Counted from the stretch's first letter, positions 39,562 to 49,174 are shown. The stretch: 64,000 nt of DNA from Cytophagaceae bacterium (GCA_029237685.1 JAQZBV010000026.1:28726-92725); one strand, 5' to 3'. Program-made: numbers and translations. Notes: generated from the letters alone by a model not told the origin.

Positions 39562-40479
39562 ATGAACGACGATAACATAGAATTTTACAATATACAAGCG
39601 CCAAGTTTTAAAAGCCTTCTGTTTAAGCGGGCATTTCAATGGAGCGGATTAAAAAAAATCATGGAACGTTTTTCTGCGCCGGGCCCGCTTCTTTACCTCA
39701 TCAATGCCCCTTACCCTACCCGTTCTCTAAAAACAGTGGCCAATGTCCAACGGCATACGCAGAATGGTAAAAATGTATTTACCCTTTCTTCTAAAGTTAA
39801 AACTTCTGCAATCGTTGTGCTGTACTTACACGGAGGAGCCTTTACAATCAACTTTACTCGTCCGCACTGGCGTTTTATCCGAGATTTAATTCACCGAAAT
39901 CATTGCACCGTAGTGGCTCCAGACTTTCCACTGCTTCCTTTCGATTACCAAACAAGGCTGGAGATGGTATATCATGTTTACCAATCGCTCCTGCTAAAAA
40001 CTGAGAGTAAAAACATTATTTTCATGGGTGATTCTTCAGGAGGCAATATGGCGCTTGCGTTAGCGCAATTGGCACATGAAAGAAAAATAAATGCGCCGGG
40101 TCAGGTTATTATGCTTTCCCCATGGCTCGATGTATCCATGTCTAATCCTGAATTGAAAACCAACTTACCGTATGATCCCATGTTATCCTATCCGGCAGCC
40201 ATTAAAGTAGGAAAAGTGCATGCGGGGATTGCGGGTCCTACTTTTTATCAGGTCAGTCCATTATATGGGCAATTAAAAGACATTGGAAGAATCAGTATAT
40301 TTACTGGCACCCATGACATTCTCTATCCCGATGCAAAAAAATTAAAAGCATTAGCTAACGCACAGCAAGTACCTTTCAACTACTTCGAATACCGATCGAT
40401 GATGCATACCTGGATGTTGTTCGACATGCCGGAGTCGCAAATGGTTAAAGAACAAATCGCTTCCTTGATTGCTTCTTAA
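39562..40479 (+). CDS. Alpha/beta-hydrolase of the hormone-sensitive-lipase family
   Basis: 305 residues with the oxyanion motif YLHGGAFTINF, nucleophile elbow MGDSSGGNMALALAQ (Ser), acid in the TGTHDILYPDA loop, and His in SMMHTWMLFDMP. These are the hallmarks of bacterial HSL/family IV esterases. No signal peptide. Acts on short- to medium-chain esters. It sits between two 7TM-DISM receptor genes, divergent from the left one. Confidence 0.9.
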   Translation: MNDDNIEFYNIQAPSFKSLLFKRAFQWSGLKKIMERFSAPGPLLYLINAPYPTRSLKTVANVQRHTQNGKNVFTLSSKVKTSAIVVLYLHGGAFTINFTRPHWRFIRDLIHRNHCTVVAPDFPLLPFDYQTRLEMVYHVYQSLLLKTESKNIIFMGDSSGGNMALALAQLAHERKINAPGQVIMLSPWLDVSMSNPELKTNLPYDPMLSYPAAIKVGKVHAGIAGPTFYQVSPLYGQLKDIGRISIFTGTHDILYPDAKKLKALANAQQVPFNYFEYRSMMHTWMLFDMPESQMVKEQIASLIAS

Positions 40480-40595
40480 CTTAATACTCAAAGACGAGAT
40501 CCTCTATGGGTTAAGCATCTTCTTTGAATTAAAGACATTGGAACTGGTAATAATAAGGGCCATGGAATGTAGAATACAGGTGAAAAAATCGCTTT

Positions 40596-42689
40596 ATGCA
40601 ACTATTCATACAGCACTGCGTAAAACCATTTAATCTATTGAATGTCTTTATACTTTTTGTAATGATTTTACGAGACTCCTTATACGGTAGGTATACAAAG
40701 ATCGTTTTCACCTTTCTTTGTTTTTTCATTCTCAGCGCAAACAACTCTTTTGCTCAGGGTGTAATCACTGTATTAGACGATGCCGACAAAATGTATCAAC
40801 CTCGTCAGCAAGTTTACTATTTATGGGACAAAGGGAATAATCTCACGCTAGAACACGTAAAATCTCCTGACTTCGATAAACAATTTATTCATTCGGGAAA
40901 AGGAGCCATTAGTTTTGGCATCACCGATGAAAACATGTGGTTTAAAGTTAAAGTAAAAAACAACATCCCTGCACAACAAAAGGATTGGATCTTTGAAATG
41001 GCTTACCCACACTTCGACAGCCTGGAATTTTATTACCAGGACGAAAAAGGGACATGGCAAAAAGAATTAACCGGAGATCAAACACCTTTCCATACCAGAA
41101 AAATATTCAACAAGCACTTCGCCTTTCCAATGCAGCTTGACGATACGACTACGCATACATTTTATTTTCATATTGGAGGACAGGGGTCCAGACAGTTTCC
41201 TCTTTATATACAAAGTCCCCAGACCTTTTATGCTGCCCAGGAAGAAATCAGCATGATTTACGGAGGCATGTTTTTCGGAACCATCATCATCATGATGTTC
41301 TATAATCTATTTATTTTCTTTTCGCTAAAAGATAAAGTCTACATCTATTACGTATTGACAAACTTCTCTGTCATCATTTATTACTGCGGTTATACCGGCT
41401 ATGGCTTCCAATACATATGGCCGGAATATTATTGGATCAATGAAAAAATCATTCCTTTCGGAGCCATACTGACAGGTATAACTACGATTATATTCTCCAA
41501 AATTTTCCTTGAAACAAAAAAATACCTGACATGGGTACACAAACTTCATATCTATTTTATTGCCGCTTATCTCCTTGAACTGGCAACTCTTTTCTTTGTA
41601 TCATATGAAGTAGCATTAAAAGGAGCATCCTTGATGGCCTCTTTATCTGCTATGCTGGTATTGATTTCAAGCTATGCCATTTGGATCAAAGGGAACAAAT
41701 CCGCGCGTTTTATCGCTTTTGCCTTTTCCTTTTACTTGATTGGGATTGTGTTATTAAACCTGAACATTACGGGCGTTATACACCGAAACTTCTTCGTCGC
41801 GCATGCCATGGAAATGGGTACGATCATAGAAATTTCTTTACTATCACTCGCATTGAGTGATAAATATAGTCGTCTGAAGAAAGAGAAAGAACAAGCGCAA
41901 GCTGAATTGATCCATGTACAGCGAGTGGCCAATGAAGAATTGGAAAAGAAAATAGAGCGTCGTACACAAAAGATCAACCAGCAAAAAGTAGAGCTGGAAG
42001 AATCTAATAAGGTAAAAGACAAATTGCTGTCTATTATTTCACATGACCTTAAAGGTCCTTTAAATTCTTTTCAAACATTGCTGGCGATGATGTTGAAAGA
42101 TGAATTGACCAAGGACAACATCAATATGTACACCTCGCATCTCAACAATAAATTGGGATTGATGATCAACCTGGTAGACAACATTTTAAACTGGGTACGC
42201 ACACAAATGGGCGGAATGAAATTTGATATCATCAAATTGAACCTGAAAGAATTGGTCAAAGAAAACATTCATCTCTTCAGTAGTCAAGCCGAATTGAAAG
42301 CCATTAAGATTTTCGACCAGGTGCCTGAAGGCCTCATGGTCATGGGAGATAAAAACGTTGTACGCATGGTGATTCGTAACCTCATGGCCAATGCTTTAAA
42401 GTTTACCAAGAACGAAGGACAAGTTTTCATCTCTGCTGTTGTGCAGGAGAATTGTATTTTGATTGAAGTAAGAGATACCGGCATTGGTATTCCTCCTGAA
42501 AAAATGAACCTGTTATTTACAGATGCGCACTTTACTTCACCCGATACCAATCACAATGCCGGCACCGGTATAGGCTTGTTGTTGTGCAAAGAATTTTTAT
42601 CTAAAACATCCGGAGAGATTTGGGTGGAGAGCGAAGTTGATAAAGGCTCTTCGTTTAAGTTTACCTTGCCTCAAGTACAAGTAGAATAA
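40596..42689 (+). CDS. 7TM-DISM sensor histidine kinase
   Basis: 697 residues (the ATG at 40662, MILRDSLYGRYTKIVF, is an alternative start). Signal peptide ending NNSFAQ; periplasmic 7TMR-DISMED2 domain (~70-200, ENMWFKVKVKNN); seven helices (~225-415); coiled coil (EELEKKIERRTQKINQQKVEL); HisKA with LLSIISHDLKGPLNSFQTLL; HATPase with NLMANALKFTK, DTGIGI and GTGIGLLLCKEF. A complete membrane kinase whose receptor half is homologous to that of the transposase-tailed receptor at 37477. No receiver gene adjacent. Confidence 0.92.
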   Translation: MQLFIQHCVKPFNLLNVFILFVMILRDSLYGRYTKIVFTFLCFFILSANNSFAQGVITVLDDADKMYQPRQQVYYLWDKGNNLTLEHVKSPDFDKQFIHSGKGAISFGITDENMWFKVKVKNNIPAQQKDWIFEMAYPHFDSLEFYYQDEKGTWQKELTGDQTPFHTRKIFNKHFAFPMQLDDTTTHTFYFHIGGQGSRQFPLYIQSPQTFYAAQEEISMIYGGMFFGTIIIMMFYNLFIFFSLKDKVYIYYVLTNFSVIIYYCGYTGYGFQYIWPEYYWINEKIIPFGAILTGITTIIFSKIFLETKKYLTWVHKLHIYFIAAYLLELATLFFVSYEVALKGASLMASLSAMLVLISSYAIWIKGNKSARFIAFAFSFYLIGIVLLNLNITGVIHRNFFVAHAMEMGTIIEISLLSLALSDKYSRLKKEKEQAQAELIHVQRVANEELEKKIERRTQKINQQKVELEESNKVKDKLLSIISHDLKGPLNSFQTLLAMMLKDELTKDNINMYTSHLNNKLGLMINLVDNILNWVRTQMGGMKFDIIKLNLKELVKENIHLFSSQAELKAIKIFDQVPEGLMVMGDKNVVRMVIRNLMANALKFTKNEGQVFISAVVQENCILIEVRDTGIGIPPEKMNLLFTDAHFTSPDTNHNAGTGIGLLLCKEFLSKTSGEIWVESEVDKGSSFKFTLPQVQVE

Positions 42690-42763
42690 TCTGATCTTGT
42701 TACTTGGCCAAAATTTCCATTTCAACATTTTCGATCTCCAATCTTTAGTTGTTATACAAGCAA

Positions 42764-42787
42764 ATGGCCTGTCAGGGGACAGGCCAT
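42764..42787. terminator. Hairpin between convergent genes
   Basis: Perfect 10-bp stem ATGGCCTGTC-AGGG-GACAGGCCAT, without a clear T-run. It resembles the core of the hairpin at 17162-17199, so it might be a repeat rather than a simple terminator. Confidence 0.4.
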
Positions 42788-42826
42788 GGATAGGAGAAGA
42801 GACCTGGCACCAAGTTAATCTTTCAA

Positions 42827-44059
42827 TTACTTAGACAGAATTTCCATTTCCACTCTCCTATTCAGTTTTCGTGATTCTTCAGTCAAGTTATCGGCAATAG
42901 GGAAAGCTCCGCCATACCCTACCGTTTCTATGCGTTCTGCAGCAATGCCTTTTGCCAGGAGGTACTTCTTGACATTGAGCACACGCTCCTCGGAAAGGCG
43001 GATATTTAATATCGGATCACCCTGATTATCGGTATGACCGATAAAACGAATGCGTACAGCCTTATCTCTCATCATCCACAAAGCCACTAAATCAAGTTCT
43101 GCCATCGCAGACGACTTCAACTCCGCTTTGGTCTGATCAAAGCTTAATCGATGCAGGGCAATACGTTCTATTATGCTGTCCACTTTTGTAACCGATGGCA
43201 AAGGATCCACCATAATGGGACGCCACGGTTTAGGATGCAATACATAAACACCTTCCGTGACGGTATCAGGGTATTCAAACTCTCCGTATGTACTCAATGG
43301 TACTTTCTTCTTTACAGAATCCAGAGGAGCTACATAATAACGATCTACTAGGGTTACTGTTTTCTTAGGCGGTTGATACCCTTCCGGCATGGTCTCCAAA
43401 TAAATGAAAGAAATATCATCCAATGCGACATCGTTGCCGAAAACAGAAGTGTTCGTATTTTCTATACAAACATCCACATTACTGCTGTGCCCATCTGAAT
43501 ACCAGGTACCGGAAATTGCAACCCAGCGAAACAAGTGAAAAAAATCTTTTTCCAGCGCAATCACTTCTGAACCGATCGTTACTTTGAGTTCCGGATCATT
43601 GCCTTTGACATCGCCTTCATCAAAGGCGAAATTTGTTTTGGAAGGAAGCAAAGCAAACACATTACAAAAGTAAGCCGTGAATTCGTAGCGGGTATTCGGT
43701 TTTACTTTCACATTACCGCACCATAATTTTCTTCCGGACCTCCCATCGGCATTTGCAATCAAAAAACTCCCCCGACCTTTGGTATGATCGCCATAGGTAG
43801 GATTCGCAAAATCAGCATGATGTAAAGGAGCATTATTAGTGACTACATAAGAACCCGTGGCGCCGAAATCATCGTAACGGTATTCACTTGTGAAACCATA
43901 GTTTCCGAGTTCGAAATCACCGTTAGAAATTAAATTGACAACTGCCGGACTGCTCGTTTTCGTTTTTTTCTTTTTAGGAGATTGAGCATGCACTTCCGAT
44001 GCAAGCATCATTGTCCACACCAGAAAAAAAGCCAGACTTATGAGAGGAAACTTGTTCAA
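42827..44059 (-). CDS. Exported OmpA-domain protein with an N-terminal jelly-roll-like module
   Basis: The ORF is open to 44311, but the signal peptide (RLNKFPLISLAFFLVWTMMLASEVHAQ) lies far inside; I place the start at the TTG at 44059 directly before it, with low certainty. Mature part: a lectin/CBM-like beta domain (LISNGDFELGNYGF ... NDVALDDISF), a linker, and a C-terminal OmpA peptidoglycan-binding domain (HRLSFDQTKAELKSSA, IRFIGHTDNQGDPILNIRLSEERV, ESRKLNRRVEMEIL with the conserved Asp and Arg). Likely anchored to the wall while presenting a sugar-binding module. Confidence 0.75.
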   Translation of the reverse strand: MNKFPLISLAFFLVWTMMLASEVHAQSPKKKKTKTSSPAVVNLISNGDFELGNYGFTSEYRYDDFGATGSYVVTNNAPLHHADFANPTYGDHTKGRGSFLIANADGRSGRKLWCGNVKVKPNTRYEFTAYFCNVFALLPSKTNFAFDEGDVKGNDPELKVTIGSEVIALEKDFFHLFRWVAISGTWYSDGHSSNVDVCIENTNTSVFGNDVALDDISFIYLETMPEGYQPPKKTVTLVDRYYVAPLDSVKKKVPLSTYGEFEYPDTVTEGVYVLHPKPWRPIMVDPLPSVTKVDSIIERIALHRLSFDQTKAELKSSAMAELDLVALWMMRDKAVRIRFIGHTDNQGDPILNIRLSEERVLNVKKYLLAKGIAAERIETVGYGGAFPIADNLTEESRKLNRRVEMEILSK

Positions 44060-44381
44060 GCGTATAATTATAATGACTCTATTTAATGCTTTTTCAACGA
44101 AAGTACAACGCTTTCCAGCTACAACGCGAAATAATACCCACATAGTGTAGAACTCATACCACAATTTAGCATCAATTATAATCCTATAAATCCCTGCTAA
44201 ATAATTGATCCACAAATAAGTTGAGATGCGCGCATGGAAAAATGCAGTGTATCCTTTTTTATTCAAAGATCTTGAATACCATTGAAGGTATGTTTTCCAG
44301 ATATCTTTCAAAAAGCACCTTAGCTTAACATTGGGGCACTATTTTTATCACCATACAGGCATCACTTAAAACCACAGCTTT

Positions 44382-45047
44382 ATGGACCTCAATCAGCCTT
44401 CTCTCTATTCAAAGCCAAGTTATTCACCGAAAAAGGTAGAACCGAAGGCCTCGTATTACGACATGATTGTTTTTTCTCCGGTGAGATGGAACTTCATTTT
44501 CCAAAGACCTCAGCACATTGTAAGTCGCCTGGCAAAAAAACGCAATATTTTATTTGTTGAACTGCCGATTGATTTTGATGCGAATGAAAAGGGCGAAATC
44601 AATTTGGTGATGATCAACGATCAAATCACAGTATTGCAACCTAAAGTAGCTCATATAGATGACCTAAGAGAAATACTACAGACTTATGTAACAAATGACA
44701 TTGTTTCTATCGGTTTATTCTTCTCTCCGATCTTCAGTTCATTTCTGGAGGTATTCACTTTTGATAAAGTAGTATACGATTGTGTGACAGACAGCGGTAA
44801 ATCATCCCATCGTTCATTTGAAATGCAAGAGAAAGAAGGTCACTTGATTGCCGAAGCCGATTTGATATTGACCAATGAACAAACCATTTACGATGCCAAA
44901 TACAAGGATCATCCCAATGTTCATTGCCTTCCTGACTTGAGCGAGCAGTACCACGGCAAGTCTATGCCTACAGCCATTCTGGATCGCACCGCCGAACGCA
45001 TGGAAGTATTGATCAGATCTTGCAGAAACTATGGTGTATTGATCTAG
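44382..45047 (+). CDS. Half-glycosyltransferase-like protein, copy 1
   Basis: 221 residues. YYDMIVFSPVRWNFIFQRPQHIVSRLAKKRNILFVELP matches the N-terminal domain of GT-B glycosyltransferases of the TuaH type, as do KVVYDCVTDSG and AEADLILTNEQTIYDAKYKDHPNVHCLPD. The protein stops where the nucleotide-sugar-binding C-terminal domain would start, replaced by a short tail ERMEVLIRSCRNYGV. A paralog with the same end follows. Loss of the donor domain implies no usual transferase activity. Function unknown. Confidence 0.7.
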   Translation: MDLNQPSLYSKPSYSPKKVEPKASYYDMIVFSPVRWNFIFQRPQHIVSRLAKKRNILFVELPIDFDANEKGEINLVMINDQITVLQPKVAHIDDLREILQTYVTNDIVSIGLFFSPIFSSFLEVFTFDKVVYDCVTDSGKSSHRSFEMQEKEGHLIAEADLILTNEQTIYDAKYKDHPNVHCLPDLSEQYHGKSMPTAILDRTAERMEVLIRSCRNYGVLI

Positions 45048-45070
45048 GTGATCTTACTGTTCACGTGAGG

Positions 45071-45105
45071 AAAAGGAGTTCATTATAAAATGAACTCCTT
45101 TTTTT
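45071..45105 (+). terminator. Terminator of half-glycosyltransferase copy 1
   Basis: Stem AAAAGGAGTTCAT / ATGAACTCCTTTT with TTTTT after it. The GGAGTTCAT stem is shared with the terminator at 46022-46058, so it was duplicated with the gene. The 299-bp region to the next start (45048-45346) otherwise shows only AT-rich sequence. Confidence 0.88.
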
Positions 45106-45346
45106 GGAGTATGATAAAAAAGCAATGCTAGCATAAGGCTATGTTACAATAATGATCCATAACCTTCAACTGACAACATTTAGTTAGTATGCAGACATAG
45201 GAAAAACATTACCGATCAATCAGAAGGATATATTGTTCACAATTATATGTATGTATGCATTTCGAATGTCCTATTAAAAATGCGATAGTTAAATAAGGAG
45301 TGATTATATTTAAGAAGATAAACGTATCACCTAAACAGTAAACGTT

Positions 45347-45994
45347 ATGGACTTCAATCAGCCTTCTCTTTATTTAAAACCTTCCTTCTCTCCTAAGAAA
45401 GTAGAAGCAAAGGCCGCTCATTATGATATGATTGTTTTTTCTCCATTGAGATGGAACTTCATGTATGAAAGACCCCACCATATTGTAAGCCGTTTGGCCA
45501 AAAAACGTAATGTATTGTTCGTTGAACTGCCCGTAGACTTTCATTCAAAAGATGAAGGACAAGTCGACCTGATAGCTATCAATGATCAAATCACCGTATT
45601 GCAAGCCAAAGTAGCCACCTTAAATGAATTAAGAGATATTATCTCCTCTTACGTGACCAATGAAGTAGTTCCTTTCGGATTGTTTTTCTCTCCGGTATTT
45701 AATTCTTTCATAGAAGTATTTACCTTTGACAAGGTCATTTATGATTGTGTCAACGACCCTATCGCATCTGCAGATGCATCGTTTGAAATGATTGAAAGAG
45801 AGCATCACCTTATCGCGGAATCTGACTTGGTATTGACCAATGAGCAGAAGATCTATGATTCCAAATACCAGGATCATCCGAATGTACATTGTATTAAAAA
45901 CATAGCGGAATTTTCAGCCGCTCTATTAGACCGTATCACAGACCGCATGGAAGTATTGATCAGGTCTTGCAGAAACTATGGTGTAAGAATATAA
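45347..45994 (+). CDS. Half-glycosyltransferase-like protein, copy 2
   Basis: 215 residues, clearly homologous throughout to the 44382 product: HYDMIVFSPLRWNFMYERPHHIVSRLAKKRNVLFVELPVDF, DKVIYDCVNDP, AESDLVLTNEQKIYDSKYQDHPNVHC, and the same tail DRMEVLIRSCRNYGVRI. It lacks six residues before the tail. Both copies end at the same place, so the truncation predates duplication and the short form is maintained. Confidence 0.7.
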   Translation: MDFNQPSLYLKPSFSPKKVEAKAAHYDMIVFSPLRWNFMYERPHHIVSRLAKKRNVLFVELPVDFHSKDEGQVDLIAINDQITVLQAKVATLNELRDIISSYVTNEVVPFGLFFSPVFNSFIEVFTFDKVIYDCVNDPIASADASFEMIEREHHLIAESDLVLTNEQKIYDSKYQDHPNVHCIKNIAEFSAALLDRITDRMEVLIRSCRNYGVRI

Positions 45995-46021
45995 TGATCA
46001 GAACCTGTGATCAGCTATACT

Positions 46022-46058
46022 AAAAAAGGGAGTTCATTTATCATGAACTCCCTTTTTA
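46022..46058. terminator. Terminator between copy 2 and the mlaD-like gene
   Basis: AAAAAAGGGAGTTCAT-TTATC-ATGAACTCCCTTTTT, with an A-tract on one side and a T-tract on the other; it can serve both convergent genes. Confidence 0.88.
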
Positions 46059-46082
46059 TTGTTTATAATTCAGTTTTGTTGT

Positions 46083-46841
46083 TTATTTCCCCTCTTCTTT
46101 CTCTTTCTCTTCCTTCTTCTCTTCCTTCTTCTCTTCTTTCATTTCTCTTTTTTCTTCCTTTTTTTCCTGACGCTCTTCTTTTTTCATTCGTTTGAAGGCA
46201 CCTTTCAATAGCACCGAATGTTTAGCGGCCTCCATATTGTCACCGAAGCCTTTGGTGGCGTACTTCAGGTTCACTAAAGTTTTATCTAAGTTGTCAGCAA
46301 ATACCGTATCAGAGAATAACTTGCCTACACTTCCTTTACCGTTGCGGATATTTTTGGTGATGACAGCCATGTCAGTAGTGATAGCAGAAGCATTATCAGC
46401 CGTCGTATTCAATTTTGCCATGATCATATCCATATCTGCCGGCTTTATTGTAGCGATGGAGTCACCGTCCTTTATAACTACTCCGCTATCTCCCGGGGTC
46501 AAACTGATGGCCTTGTTGCCCATTAAACCTTCTGAAGAGATAATGGCTTTGGAATCTGTTTTGATAAACTTCTGAATATCTTGTTCAATTTGCATGTCCA
46601 CACGAACCGTAGAATCGGTCATAATGGAAATACCATCTATTGTTCCGACGTTGATGCCTAAAAAGCGAACATTGTTTCCAACCATCAAACCGCTGGCGTC
46701 TTTGAATATACCGGTAATCATAATGGTACGATTAAATAAATGTTGTCTCGCACCGATAAAGTATATGGCGACTAAAAGCAAAACAGATCCTGCTGTGATG
46801 AATATGCCCAACTTGATTTTATTTCCTGTATCGTTTTTCAT
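46083..46841 (-). CDS. mlaD: MlaD-family MCE-domain lipid-transport protein
   Basis: Start at the ATG at 46841 (MKNDTGNKIKLGIFITAGSVL); the longer track form uses a TTG overlapping the ATPase gene. 252 residues: one N-terminal membrane helix, an MCE domain (~40-120, ASGLMVGNNVRFLGINVGTIDGI ... GLMGNKAISL), a helical region, and a very charged Lys/Glu tail (EEKREMKEEKKEEKKEE). Periplasmic substrate-binding subunit of a phospholipid-transport ABC system; third gene of an mlaE-mlaF-mlaD operon. Confidence 0.9.
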   Translation of the reverse strand: MKNDTGNKIKLGIFITAGSVLLLVAIYFIGARQHLFNRTIMITGIFKDASGLMVGNNVRFLGINVGTIDGISIMTDSTVRVDMQIEQDIQKFIKTDSKAIISSEGLMGNKAISLTPGDSGVVIKDGDSIATIKPADMDMIMAKLNTTADNASAITTDMAVITKNIRNGKGSVGKLFSDTVFADNLDKTLVNLKYATKGFGDNMEAAKHSVLLKGAFKRMKKEERQEKKEEKREMKEEKKEEKKEEKEKEEGK

Positions 46842-46860
46842 AATTGTATAGTTGTATTTA

Positions 46861-47634
46861 TTATTCAAAAAAAGAACGAACCCATTCGTCTTCTGATTTT
46901 TTCAATTCTTCGTATGTACCTTCCATAGCCACTTCCCCTTCCTTAAGAATGACGATGCGGTTGGCTGTAATTCTCGCGCATTCCATATCGTGTGTGATGA
47001 TAATGGAGGAAGTATTGTACTTCTTCTGCACTTCTAGAATAAGCTTGCTTATTTCCTTTGAAGTAATAGGATCCAAACCAGTAGTAGGTTCGTCGTACAA
47101 CATGATTTGAGGTTTGAGCATCATTGTTCTTGCCAAACCGATTCGTTTGCGCATTCCTCCTGATAATTCAGATGGCATTTTATGAATCGAATCTTCTAAG
47201 CCCACATTTTGCAAGGCTTCCAGCACACGCTTATTCGTTTCTTCGACCGATACATCCTTTTCTCCTCTTAACGGAAACTCGAGGTTTTCACCTACCGTCA
47301 TCGAATCATACAGCGCTGCACTTTGAAATAGAAATCCAATACACTTCCTCATGTCATTGAGTTCGTGTTCTTTGAGCTCCAAAATGTTTTTATCCAGCAC
47401 TTCGATCTCTCCTTCGTCCGGTTGAATCAGTCGCATCATGCATTTGATCAAGACTGATTTTCCGGTACCTGATTTTCCGAGTACAACCAGATTCTCACCT
47501 TTTGCCAAAGTCAAATTGATGTTTTGCAATACATGTTTGTTGCCAAAAGATTTTTTCAATCCTTTGATATCAACAACCGTATTACTGCTTTCAACGTCCT
47601 CTGTAGGATTCTCTATTGTAGTTTTCTCTTCCAT
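46861..47634 (-). CDS. mlaF: MlaF-like ABC transporter ATPase
   Basis: 257 residues with Walker A VLGKSGTGKSVLIKC, Q-loop GFLFQSAALYDSMTV, signature LSGGMRKRIGLAR, Walker B MLYDEPTTGLDPIT and H-loop IIITHDMECAR. The RKRIGLAR and GLDPIT forms are typical of MlaF/Ttg2A. Drives lipid transport across the cell envelope with the adjacent permease (4-bp gap) and MCE protein. Confidence 0.94.
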   Translation of the reverse strand: MEEKTTIENPTEDVESSNTVVDIKGLKKSFGNKHVLQNINLTLAKGENLVVLGKSGTGKSVLIKCMMRLIQPDEGEIEVLDKNILELKEHELNDMRKCIGFLFQSAALYDSMTVGENLEFPLRGEKDVSVEETNKRVLEALQNVGLEDSIHKMPSELSGGMRKRIGLARTMMLKPQIMLYDEPTTGLDPITSKEISKLILEVQKKYNTSSIIITHDMECARITANRIVILKEGEVAMEGTYEELKKSEDEWVRSFFE

Positions 47635-47638
47635 ATCT

Positions 47639-48475
47639 TTACATAAAAAAGCTAGTGATTTGAACCGCGATCATATCAATGACAAAGATTGACAGCGAAG
47701 CCATGACAACCGCTGAATTGGCCGCTTTACCTACTCCTTCTGTTCCTTGATTGCAATTGTATCCTTTGTAACAACCAATGATACCCACCGCTTGTCCGAA
47801 GAAAAACGATTTGATCAAAGCTGGAAAGAGATCAATAAAATCAAGGCTGTTGAATACTTGTAAAAAGTATAAAGAGAAACTGGTATCGCCCTTAATGTTT
47901 ACTCCCGCAAATCCTCCCAATAAACCTATCGCATCTGCGAATATGGTTAACAAAGGGATCATAAAGGTGCAAGCCAATACGCGTGTCACTACGATATAAT
48001 TAAAGGGATTGATTCCAGAAACCTCCATGGCATCAATCTGTTCCGTTACTTTCATCGAAGCCAGTTCAGCTCCTATACTAGAGCCTACTTTACCCGCGCA
48101 AATCACAGCCGTAATGACAGGACCTATTTCACGGACAATAGAAATAGCCACCATCGCGGGCAGCCAGGCTTCCGCACCGAAGACCGCTAAGGTAGGTCGG
48201 GATTGTATGGTGAGTACAAGTCCCATGATGAATCCCGTAATACCAACCAATCCCAACGATTTAAAACCGATCAAATAACACTGTCTTAGAAATTCGTTAA
48301 ATTCATAGGGCGGTCGAAAGGCTTCTTTGAAAAACCGAAGGGTGAATGTAGCAAGAGCACCCATGTCCGCAAAAAACGAAGTCAATGTATACCCTTCACG
48401 ATTATTTACCACTTCACAAATGGTCTGTGCATCTTTCGTTTCTTTGTTTTTCTCTTTATCGATCGTATCGACCAT
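47639..48475 (-). CDS. mlaE: MlaE-like ABC transporter permease
   Basis: 278 residues, five or six helices, with the family core PALVAISIVREIGPVITAVICAGKVGSSIGAELASMKVTEQIDAMEVSG and a late QAVGIIGCYKGYNCNQGTEGVGKAANSAVV. An extra N-terminal ~50-residue cytoplasmic extension is present. First gene of the mlaEFD operon. Confidence 0.93.
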   Translation of the reverse strand: MVDTIDKEKNKETKDAQTICEVVNNREGYTLTSFFADMGALATFTLRFFKEAFRPPYEFNEFLRQCYLIGFKSLGLVGITGFIMGLVLTIQSRPTLAVFGAEAWLPAMVAISIVREIGPVITAVICAGKVGSSIGAELASMKVTEQIDAMEVSGINPFNYIVVTRVLACTFMIPLLTIFADAIGLLGGFAGVNIKGDTSFSLYFLQVFNSLDFIDLFPALIKSFFFGQAVGIIGCYKGYNCNQGTEGVGKAANSAVVMASLSIFVIDMIAVQITSFFM

Positions 48476-48501
48476 GGCACATAAAAATTAGATTTTGAAT
48501 T

Positions 48502-48532
48502 AAAAACAGAGGGTAATATCTCTAAAACCCTC
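48502..48532 (-). terminator. Possible terminator of the HMA-domain gene
   Basis: Minus strand GAGGGT-(12 nt)-ACCCTC followed by TGTTTTTAA; short 6-bp stem, 7 bp after the stop of the 48539 gene. Confidence 0.45.
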
Positions 48533-48538
48533 GATGTA

Positions 48539-48898
48539 TTATTTTCTAGGACGATCGTACTTGCAGCACTCTGGTAATCTTCTATATTTTCTATTCGGTG
48601 CATCTACTGTTTCGGTATCATGTCCTACAGCAGCAATGTTTTCATTGATCTTTTGCAACGACACTCCTTCTTCATCGTAAACCACTGTTAGCATTTTGGT
48701 TTCGAGATTCCAAACTGCACTTTTCACATGTTTATCTTCCATCGCAGCATCTTGTATACGCTCTATGCACATGGGACAATTGCCATATACTTTAAACGTA
48801 GCCGTTTTCTCGTGCTCTACAATAGAAGCAAAAGCCGTGGAGAAAAAAGCAAGAAATAGTAAAACAGCGAGCGAGCGTAGCGTTGAATTTTTCATCAT
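48539..48898 (-). CDS. Exported heavy-metal-associated (HMA) domain protein
   Basis: 119 residues: signal peptide NSTLRSLAVLLFLAFFSTAFA, then an HMA ferredoxin-like domain (TATFKVYGNCPMCIERIQDAA with CPMC metal site, LETKMLTVVYDEEGVSLQKI, IAAVGHDTE). The C terminus adds CC (LPECCKYDRPRK). A periplasmic Cu/Zn/Hg-type binding protein. The second Met gives an equal start. Upstream of the mla genes on the same strand, but with a possible terminator between. Confidence 0.85.
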   Translation of the reverse strand: MMKNSTLRSLAVLLFLAFFSTAFASIVEHEKTATFKVYGNCPMCIERIQDAAMEDKHVKSAVWNLETKMLTVVYDEEGVSLQKINENIAAVGHDTETVDAPNRKYRRLPECCKYDRPRK

Positions 48899-49174
48899 GA
48901 TCTTTAGTTTATTTCAATCGAGAATGTGTTAAAATAATGCCACAGCTATGGAGATTTAAAAAGAATACATCCACATGAAAATAATTGGCGCTATTACTAT
49001 GTAAATGAGAAAAATAAGCCAGACAAAGTAGTTTCTGTTATTTTACTTCGGGTGAACGAACCACTGGATAAATTACCCCAATTAAAATATATGAGTAAAA
49101 GTATTCTCACTATTCCCCAGTTTTAACACCTGAATAAATACTATCTTCGCAAAATAAGGTTCACAAAGCATGGC

